Part shown: positions 6,039 to 10,867 of the stretch, piece by piece
How positions within the stretch are numbered: the stretch's first letter is position 1
Layout of the letters: every line of letters begins with the position of its first letter
From: Lachnospiraceae bacterium
GTDB lineage: Bacteria; Bacillota; Clostridia; Lachnospirales; Lachnospiraceae
Assembly: GCA_024695225.1 (NCBI GenBank)
Contig: JAILIO010000050.1
Coordinates: forward strand, 1 to 10,867
Length of the DNA stretch: 10,867 bases
Direction: 5' to 3'
Translations under genes and position numbers: made by a program
Notes under the pieces: model-generated
Seen by the model: the letters and a program-made list of their open reading frames with translations, nothing else
What the model was told of the DNA's origin: nothing
Database searches by the model: none

Positions 6039-8290
6039 ACCTTCCTCGAAAGCTGCCGGCTGATCGCGGCATACAACACGTCAGGTTCCACCGGTTTCGA
6101 CAGACATGCGTTAAACCCTTCTCCCAGGAGCTTCTCCTGCTCCACAGGATCATTTTCTGCGGTAAATGCGATCACGGGTATCTGCTTTCTCGCCCTTATT
6201 TCCCTCATAGCCTCTGTTCCACTCATGCCGGGCATTTTGACATCCATCAGGATCACATCAAACTCTTCTTCATTAACAGCATCCAGGGCTTCCTGTCCGG
6301 ACGCAGCCACCCTCACATCTGCGCCGGTCTTTTCAAGCATTCTGGAGAACATCACTCTGTTGACGCTGTTGTCATCTACTGTCAGTATCTTTATATCTTT
6401 AAGCTCCTGCTTCGCATCATCTCCTGCCTTACCATTGTCTTCAGATTTCGGCAGATCGAGGATGAAACTGAAACCGCTGGTCTTTCCCGCGTCATCGTTG
6501 TATTCCACAAGCTTTGAACCCATTATCTCAAGTATCATCTGGGCAGCAAGTGTATATACATCCCTGTCTCCAAGCACACCGCTGTTCTTCACTTTTATAT
6601 CTCCACTCTCAACAGATACATAGAGACCTTTTTCCGCAGGGGAGGATGAAACCAGAATGGTGCCGTTACCCTTCATGCTCCCGCGGGATATGGCCTGTTC
6701 ATTCCTGTAACCTGCAATAAAGAAATTGATCAGATTTTTAAGAACACTTTCTATACGGGGCTGATCTCCTATCAGAATCTCTCCGTTGTCGTCAACTCCC
6801 GATGCATCAATAGTGAGCCCCACCGACCTGGCCCGATCGCGGCAGGAAGCCTGCGCCCCAGCTGCGCATTCGGAAAATCTCATGGGCCCGGTGACCCTGT
6901 GAAAACGCCCGGCCTCTATCCTGGAAATATCCAGGATATCATTTACCAAAAGAAGAAGTTCCCCGGCGGAATCCTTCACTATGCGGGAATGCAAAAGCAC
7001 CTCGCTGTCCTTCTCTTCTTCCAGTATGGCATCGTTCAGGCTTATGATGCTGTTTATGGGCGTGCGGATCTCATGTGACATGGCCGCAAGGAAACTGCTC
7101 CTGATCTCTTTAAGCCTGAGGGCCGTATCTCTTTCAGACCGCGACTTGGAATATCCGATAAGGGTATTTATCACAGCGAAAATAATAAGCGCGCACATGC
7201 CGTATGCGCTCACGCCCGCCAGCCACCTGAATTGGAAGAACAGGACTCGAAGCACCTCCAGAATATTTCCTACAGAGAAGAACATGAACCCCGTAAAGAT
7301 GATCCATTGATCTTTCATATGATATCTGAACTCATTCGGATCAAAAAGCAATGCCACCATAACCGCCACTATTACCTGGATCACAGCCACTACAGGCCAT
7401 GTCACCATAAAAGTTGCGATTCCGGTGATGTTTAACAGGGAGAGCAATGCTCCGGAGATCAGGTCAAACCATAAAATACGGCTCAGTATCACATCAAACC
7501 GGCCTCTCCTGCATCTGGCTATATAAACTATAAGGGGAGCCTGCATGAAACAGGCAGTGTAATACGAAGCGTCATAGGATACAATGCTGTCCAGCCCGAC
7601 AGACTGCGGCAGTATATTGGAAAGTATATTCCAGGTCCCAAACGCCAGCCCGGAAAGTGCGAGAAATGAAAGATCGCTCAGCATATGATCCCGAATGCTC
7701 AGATACACAGATGCCAGAAGGAGAAATGCGGCAGAGAAAAACGTAACCACAGCGCCACACATCCTGCCTCCGGAATCCCTCGCGATCATCCTCCAGACCC
7801 CTGCTTCCTCGCCGTAATAGATATCATATACAGGGATCCTTTCTGTCACGGAATGATTGGTGAACCGTATGGCAATCTTCTCGCCACAGTCTTCAGGGAA
7901 AATCTTGACAAGGACATATGTCTTTCCAACGTTGGGACATGATTTCCTGAGAACATCATTTATATAGATATCTATATCCTGACGATCCGCCCTGACTGCG
8001 ATGTAATCCCCTGCCAGAGCGTCATCGGGGACAATATTTTCTATGGTCACAGGTTCGTCCCCGGTCTTAAGCTTCCCGGGGATCTTTGCTGGGGTTATAT
8101 TCCCGTCCGGCAGGACATACTGCCATCCCTCGTTGTATTCCACAGCCATGTAACCATTGGAAAATGACATGTTCTGATTCAGGAGTTCAGAAAAGAACAT
8201 GTAAATAAAGACCGCCACAAGCACAGCCAGACAGACTGCAAATGCCGGTGAAAACCTTCTCTGATATGAATTATCTTCCTTTGTCTGCAT
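6035..8290 (-). CDS. 7TM hybrid sensor histidine kinase paralogue with a degenerate ATPase domain
   Basis: Starting at ATG 8290 this is 751 residues; an in-frame TTG at 8296 would add two. It has the same layout as the downstream kinase: TM1 (about 13-33), extracytoplasmic sandwich (GWQYVLPDG, IDIYINDVLR), seven TM segments, HisKA with SHEIRTP and H406, receiver with D639/D640, D683 (LMDVKMPGMSG) and K732. The part between is abnormal. At the N-box the invariant Asn is replaced by Phe (F523) and the Lys three residues on by Ala. No DxGxG box follows (V-E-S-G-D-I instead), and the GxGLGL box is missing (D-R-D-V-Y-T-L-A). ATP binding is therefore unlikely. The His and receiver Asp remain, so it may be phosphorylated by the partner kinase or work as a ligand-binding partner in a mixed dimer. 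Its leader carries 36-bp repeats and a hairpin. No clear Shine-Dalgarno precedes the start. Confidence 0.9.
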   Translation of the reverse strand: MQTKEDNSYQRRFSPAFAVCLAVLVAVFIYMFFSELLNQNMSFSNGYMAVEYNEGWQYVLPDGNITPAKIPGKLKTGDEPVTIENIVPDDALAGDYIAVRADRQDIDIYINDVLRKSCPNVGKTYVLVKIFPEDCGEKIAIRFTNHSVTERIPVYDIYYGEEAGVWRMIARDSGGRMCGAVVTFFSAAFLLLASVYLSIRDHMLSDLSFLALSGLAFGTWNILSNILPQSVGLDSIVSYDASYYTACFMQAPLIVYIARCRRGRFDVILSRILWFDLISGALLSLLNITGIATFMVTWPVVAVIQVIVAVMVALLFDPNEFRYHMKDQWIIFTGFMFFSVGNILEVLRVLFFQFRWLAGVSAYGMCALIIFAVINTLIGYSKSRSERDTALRLKEIRSSFLAAMSHEIRTPINSIISLNDAILEEEKDSEVLLHSRIVKDSAGELLLLVNDILDISRIEAGRFHRVTGPMRFSECAAGAQASCRDRARSVGLTIDASGVDDNGEILIGDQPRIESVLKNLINFFIAGYRNEQAISRGSMKGNGTILVSSSPAEKGLYVSVESGDIKVKNSGVLGDRDVYTLAAQMILEIMGSKLVEYNDDAGKTSGFSFILDLPKSEDNGKAGDDAKQELKDIKILTVDDNSVNRVMFSRMLEKTGADVRVAASGQEALDAVNEEEFDVILMDVKMPGMSGTEAMREIRARKQIPVIAFTAENDPVEQEKLLGEGFNACLSKPVEPDVLYAAISRQLSRKV

Positions 8291-8327
8291 TCCCAAATAT
8301 ATAAGCGGCCGCCTGCGATCCGCCCCG

Positions 8328-8352
8328 GCAGGGATTTCGCCTGAGTCCCTGC
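8328..8352 (-). other. Small hairpin in the kinase leader
   Basis: GCAGGGA (8328-8334) and TCCCTGC (8346-8352) form a 7-bp stem with an 11-base loop, about 40-60 bases before the kinase ATG. There is no T-run after it on the minus strand, so it is not an intrinsic terminator. It might affect ribosome access; function unknown. Confidence 0.35.
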
Positions 8353-8371
8353 GTTATCTTGCGCAGGAGCT

Positions 8372-8439
8372 TTCTCTGTCAGATCTCTGTGATGTCCTGC
8401 ACAAATCTTCTCTGTCAGATCTCTGTGATGTCCTGCACA
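8372..8439. repeat. Two identical 32-bp copies with 36-bp period in the kinase leader
   Basis: 8372-8403 and 8408-8439 are identical over 32 bases, separated by 4. A further short direct repeat, CTCCCTGCGTT or GTCCCTGCGTT, flanks the pair at 8345-8355 and 8456-8466. The pair lies in the untranslated leader of the degenerate kinase if the promoter at 8499-8528 is used. Perfect identity suggests recent duplication. In one minus frame it reads A-G-H-H-R-D-L-T-E-K twice, but that frame overlaps the kinase and is not called a gene. Confidence 0.9.
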
Positions 8440-8498
8440 GCAACAATTCTGCTGACTCCCTGCGTTGCACACCTTCGTTTACTTCTACACACATAGTC

Positions 8499-8528
8499 AT
8501 TTTACCATATAGGACCACGGAGTAGCAA
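8499..8528 (-). promoter_or_regulatory. Candidate promoter for the kinase pair
   Basis: On the minus strand TTGCTA (8528-8523), an 18-base spacer, and TAAAAT (8504-8499) preceded by TGG form an extended -10 promoter. Transcription would start near 8492 and give a leader of about 200 bases holding the 36-bp repeats and the hairpin. Confidence 0.5.
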
Positions 8529-8572
8529 CATACTCACAACAGAGACCCGGATCGCAAAAACCTTTGAGTATC

Positions 8573-8581
8573 TGATATAAT
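8573..8581 (+). promoter_or_regulatory. Extended -10 promoter of the pectinesterase
   Basis: TGATATAAT: a consensus TATAAT (8576-8581) with TG one base upstream. The -35 region (CGCAAA around 8553) is weak, as is common with an extended -10. Start of transcription near 8588 gives a leader of about 72 bases. It diverges from the kinase promoter, with about 45 bases between the two -10 boxes and -35 side, so one regulator could serve both. Confidence 0.55.
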
Positions 8582-8646
8582 GTTTATCTGTCGAAGCCCT
8601 TATAAAAAACATTTGGCCGATCTTCACATCCGGTCATCATAACTAT

Positions 8647-8651
8647 GGAGG
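8647..8651 (+). promoter_or_regulatory. Ribosome binding site of the pectinesterase (decides the start)
   Basis: GGAGG ends 8 bases before ATG 8660. The ATG at 8645 overlaps this site and has no site of its own, so the start is placed at 8660, five codons later. Confidence 0.8.
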
Positions 8652-8659
8652 TTATCATT

Positions 8660-10582
8660 ATGGCACCCAACCTTTCAGATCCAGATCATGTAAATAAAAA
8701 CGATCAGGGGAGCAGTTCCTCTCAAAAGGGTACGCAGTTCACGCCCAACGGTCTCTCACTCTATCCTGAAGCCGGCGCTGCAGACATCATCGAAGATACA
8801 GGGCTTGTCATCTCAGGCTTTGACCGTGAACCTGTACTCGAAAAAGATGGATCTGTGAGGATCTATGAAAATGAAGACTTGATAGATGAGATAAGCTTTT
8901 CAAAGGAAACCGCAACCCTTGGGGGCGACGGCGCAGAAAAAATGACCTTCAATGTGGGCAGCCAGTTTGCAGTTGCTCTCCCTCCCACAAAGAGGGTATC
9001 CGGGGCGCTTTATCTGCGGCCCCACCCGGGAACGCTAAAGACCGGAAGGACCTACAACATCGTCATAACAGATGGCGCGGTCACCGGCACCGTCAACGGG
9101 AATAAATTCTGCGGCATTTCTGAAGGCTGGAGTTTTACAACCAGGGAGAATGTGCCTGAGATAAAAGACCGAGCGATAAGGGTGGCAACGGATCTGTTTG
9201 ACCCGGAGGGTATGATCACTTGCTGTAAGGCGCCATCATTTGACGGCGATCCAAATACCACGCATAGTCCTGCAGATCAGATCGTGCCGGACTTTACAAC
9301 CATACAGGGGGCTCTCAACCACGCCCAGTCAGGGGATAACGCCTGTAAAGATTTCCATATAGAGATATTTCCCGGGACCTACAGGGAACTCCTGTACTAC
9401 GCCGGTTCCGGCACTATAAGAATGACAGGGCTTGGATCCCATTCATCAAAAGACCCGGGGGCTGTTTCAGAAATAGGATCCGCAAGAGAAAAAGAGTTTG
9501 GGAACTCCGGGACACCTGACTACTCTAAGGGTGCCGGATGCGTCATCGTGGAATTTATAAACTCGACCTCCAACAACCCCTCCGAGGAATCACGGAATCT
9601 CCTGAACATCGCCGGGGGAAATTTCATCATTGAAAACATGGGCTTTGAAAACACATACAGCCGCATAAATGACCCCAAGGGTTCCCAGAGCGAAGCCCTT
9701 GGAATGTACAGCAGTCACGGCACCTTTGCCGCTTACAACTGTTTCTTCAAGGGACACCAGGACACTATCCGCATTGAGGGCAAGTCCTGGTTCTACAACT
9801 GCTATATCTCCGGGGACACAGATTTTCTCTGGACAGAACAGCACAACCGGGTCCTTCTGATAGAGCGTTGCAATCTCGTGGCAGTCTACGACAACTACAG
9901 AACTCCGGGCAGCAATATAGCTTATCTCACCGCTCCCAGGATGACCATAACAGACACTGTAGGGAAGGGGCTTGTGGTTTTGAACTCCAATGTCACTGTA
10001 CTCAGGGGTGCAAAGGCCTTTTTCGGCAGAACTCCCTGGAGCAAGGGATACTACAACCAGGCCGCCTTTATTAACACCAAAGTCACTGTGGAAGATGGGG
10101 CAGAGTTCGTGTGCGACTGGTCAAAGCCGGAAACAGAGGAGACCGTTTCCCTGAAGGACAGGGAGAACCTGGGCTGGAAGCAGTACGGCACTGTGATCTG
10201 CGGAGATGCAGAATCACGCACATCAGAAAACATATCGGCATACACTCCTGCAAGCACATCAGACGACGCATCGGCATATGCTCCTGCAAGCACACCAGAA
10301 GACGCATCGGCATATGCTCCTGCAAGCGCATCAGAAGACGCATCGGCATATGCTCCTGCAAGCACATCAGAAGACGCATCGGCGAACGCTCCTGCGTTTT
10401 CCACAGTACTCACCGATTCCTTCGTAAATAAGGAATATGCCGGACGGGATGCCGTGATAAACCGCTTATACTCCGTGCCTGCAAAGATCTGGAGCCGTGA
10501 CGATGAAGAATACTGGGATCTGAACGCATTGATATCACGCATGGGATGGAACTGCACAGAAGATGTCTCCGTTTCAGGCTGA
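8660..10582 (+). CDS. CE8 pectinesterase with N-terminal Ig-like domain, no signal peptide
   Basis: A 640-residue protein of carbohydrate esterase family 8, which removes methyl esters from galacturonate in pectin. Seen: a hydrophilic N-terminus without signal peptide; an Ig-like region (about 30-165, resembling Big_5, ending E-G-W-S-F-T-T); then the beta-helix with FTTIQGAL, G-T-Y-R-E, the oxyanion Gln and acid/base Asp in QDT (Q367, D368), the nucleophile D388 in DFLW, and R457 in G-R-T-P-W. Two departures: the site of the first active-site Gln (QAVA in plant and Erwinia enzymes) aligns with Glu in S-E-A-L, and GRPW has an extra Thr. Residues 526-579 are a P/A/S/T repeat, followed by a tail (A-G-R-D-A-V-I-N-R-L-Y, W-D-L-N-A-L) that looks like the module's own end. 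Lack of a signal suggests cytoplasmic action on imported methylated oligogalacturonides. It is divergent from the kinases and ends at a strong terminator. Confidence 0.9.
   Translation: MAPNLSDPDHVNKNDQGSSSSQKGTQFTPNGLSLYPEAGAADIIEDTGLVISGFDREPVLEKDGSVRIYENEDLIDEISFSKETATLGGDGAEKMTFNVGSQFAVALPPTKRVSGALYLRPHPGTLKTGRTYNIVITDGAVTGTVNGNKFCGISEGWSFTTRENVPEIKDRAIRVATDLFDPEGMITCCKAPSFDGDPNTTHSPADQIVPDFTTIQGALNHAQSGDNACKDFHIEIFPGTYRELLYYAGSGTIRMTGLGSHSSKDPGAVSEIGSAREKEFGNSGTPDYSKGAGCVIVEFINSTSNNPSEESRNLLNIAGGNFIIENMGFENTYSRINDPKGSQSEALGMYSSHGTFAAYNCFFKGHQDTIRIEGKSWFYNCYISGDTDFLWTEQHNRVLLIERCNLVAVYDNYRTPGSNIAYLTAPRMTITDTVGKGLVVLNSNVTVLRGAKAFFGRTPWSKGYYNQAAFINTKVTVEDGAEFVCDWSKPETEETVSLKDRENLGWKQYGTVICGDAESRTSENISAYTPASTSDDASAYAPASTPEDASAYAPASASEDASAYAPASTSEDASANAPAFSTVLTDSFVNKEYAGRDAVINRLYSVPAKIWSRDDEEYWDLNALISRMGWNCTEDVSVSG
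10235..10396 (+). repeat. Four and a half 36-bp tandem repeats in the pectinesterase gene
   Basis: Units at 10235-10270, 10271-10306, 10307-10342 and 10343-10378, with a half unit to 10396. Each encodes 12 residues of the pattern S-A-Y-A-P-A-S-T-S-E-D-A (protein residues 526-573, half unit to 579). Units differ by only a few bases, so the array is young and frame-keeping. Confidence 0.95.
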
Positions 10583-10626
10583 GTAACAGATTCCAAATTA
10601 TTCAGTATGTAAAATGCAGAACAACA

Positions 10627-10660
10627 AAAACCGGGTAGTCTATATACTCTACCCGGTTTT
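10627..10660. terminator. Bidirectional intrinsic terminator
   Basis: AAAACCGGGTAG (10627-10638) pairs with CTACCCGGTTTT (10649-10660) around a 10-base loop. The stem is GC-rich at its core, with A-run on one side and T-run on the other. It lies between the pectinesterase stop and the convergent reductase stop, so it can end both transcripts. Confidence 0.88.
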
Positions 10661-10691
10661 CCGCTACGGCCTGCTCCCAGTTTTTCGTTAT

Positions 10692-10867
10692 TCAGTACTT
10701 CATTATCTTCCCTGAAAAAAATGCTCCGATCTTGTAGATAGGATTTTCAAAGCGGCGGCGCACATTTCCCAATTCCTTTCTGATCTCCAGATGCTGGGGA
10801 CAATGCTGCTCACATTTACCGCACTTTACACAGAGGCTTGCGTTTGATTTCTTGTTTCTCAGTGTTG
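10692..10867 (-). CDS. C-terminal end of a 4Fe-4S aldo/keto reductase (5' end cut by window)
   Basis: Minus-strand frame open from the window edge to TGA at 10694-10692; the last 57 residues are visible. They contain C-V-K-C-G-K-C-E-Q-H-C-P-Q-H-L-E-I, a CxxCxxCxxxCP cluster motif of the ferredoxin type, then R-K-E-L and a basic R-R-R-F stretch. This arrangement, cluster near the C-terminus with CPQ and an L-x-x-V-x-x-x-F tail, is typical of the aldo/keto reductases with a C-terminal 4Fe-4S domain (COG1453-like). Other ferredoxin-domain proteins cannot be fully excluded because the catalytic barrel is out of view. It is convergent with the pectinesterase and shares its terminator. Confidence 0.7.
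   Translation of the reverse strand, partial: TLRNKKSNASLCVKCGKCEQHCPQHLEIRKELGNVRRRFENPIYKIGAFFSGKIMKY

Noticed and set aside
8291..8304. TATATT just before the kinase ATG as a -10 box giving a leaderless mRNA
   Set aside because: The matching -35 position is GC-rich and unlike consensus; the upstream extended -10 promoter is better.
8372..8439. Direct repeats as a short CRISPR array
   Set aside because: Only two copies with a 4-base gap; no spacers of normal length and no cas genes.
8179..8472. Minus-strand frame of 97 codons with two H-H-R-D-L-T-E-K repeats, starting at GTG
   Set aside because: It overlaps the first 110 or so bases of the kinase in another frame, lacks a convincing ribosome binding site, and its repeats follow from the DNA duplication.
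8645..8659. ATG at 8645 as the pectinesterase start
   Set aside because: It overlaps the GGAGG that is well placed for ATG 8660 and has no ribosome binding site of its own.

Overview
The window looks like the chromosome of a low-to-mid GC Gram-positive anaerobe of the Clostridia, most likely a Lachnospiraceae-type polysaccharide degrader. This is inferred from the gene families (two-domain NagZ-type glycosidase, 7TM hybrid sensor kinases, CE8 pectinesterase, 4Fe-4S aldo/keto reductase), the GGAGG/AAAGGA-type ribosome binding sites and the TGn-extended -10 boxes. No phage, transposase, tRNA, rRNA or CRISPR array is visible.

Layout, left to right. At 1-1927, minus strand, is a membrane-anchored GH3 beta-N-acetylhexosaminidase (NagZ type) whose C-terminus is cut by the window edge. 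A 208-bp gap with a 32-bp tandem repeat separates it from an AEC-family permease (2136-3308, minus). The permease's central cytoplasmic loop is enlarged by three 48-bp tandem repeats. Just upstream, 3309-3659 holds an array of 18-bp repeats and a partly duplicated copy of the neighbouring kinase's 3' end. The 18-bp array is open in one minus frame, as a possible 42-residue leader peptide whose stop overlaps the permease start (ATGA). Then come two overlapping minus-strand hybrid sensor kinases (3660-6038 and 6035-8290) with the same architecture: TM, extracytoplasmic sandwich, 7TM, HisKA, HATPase, receiver. The downstream one (3660-6038) is intact. The upstream one (6035-8290) keeps its phospho-acceptor His and receiver Asp but has lost the ATP-binding boxes. 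A 369-bp divergent intergenic region follows, with promoters for both directions and a 36-bp tandem repeat in the kinase leader. It leads to a plus-strand CE8 pectinesterase (8660-10582) with no signal peptide, an N-terminal Ig-like domain and a 36-bp repeat array near its C-terminus. A bidirectional terminator (10627-10660) separates it from the C-terminal end of a minus-strand 4Fe-4S aldo/keto reductase (10692 onward).

How the genes may work together (inference): the kinase pair sits divergently from the pectinesterase and could sense an extracellular ligand, perhaps carbohydrate, and control local or distant genes. No response regulator with a DNA-binding domain lies in the window. The least ordinary aspects are the catalytically degenerate kinase paired with an active one, and the cluster of five separate tandem-repeat arrays in under 9 kb. 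Four of these have periods divisible by three, two inside genes and two in 5' leaders.
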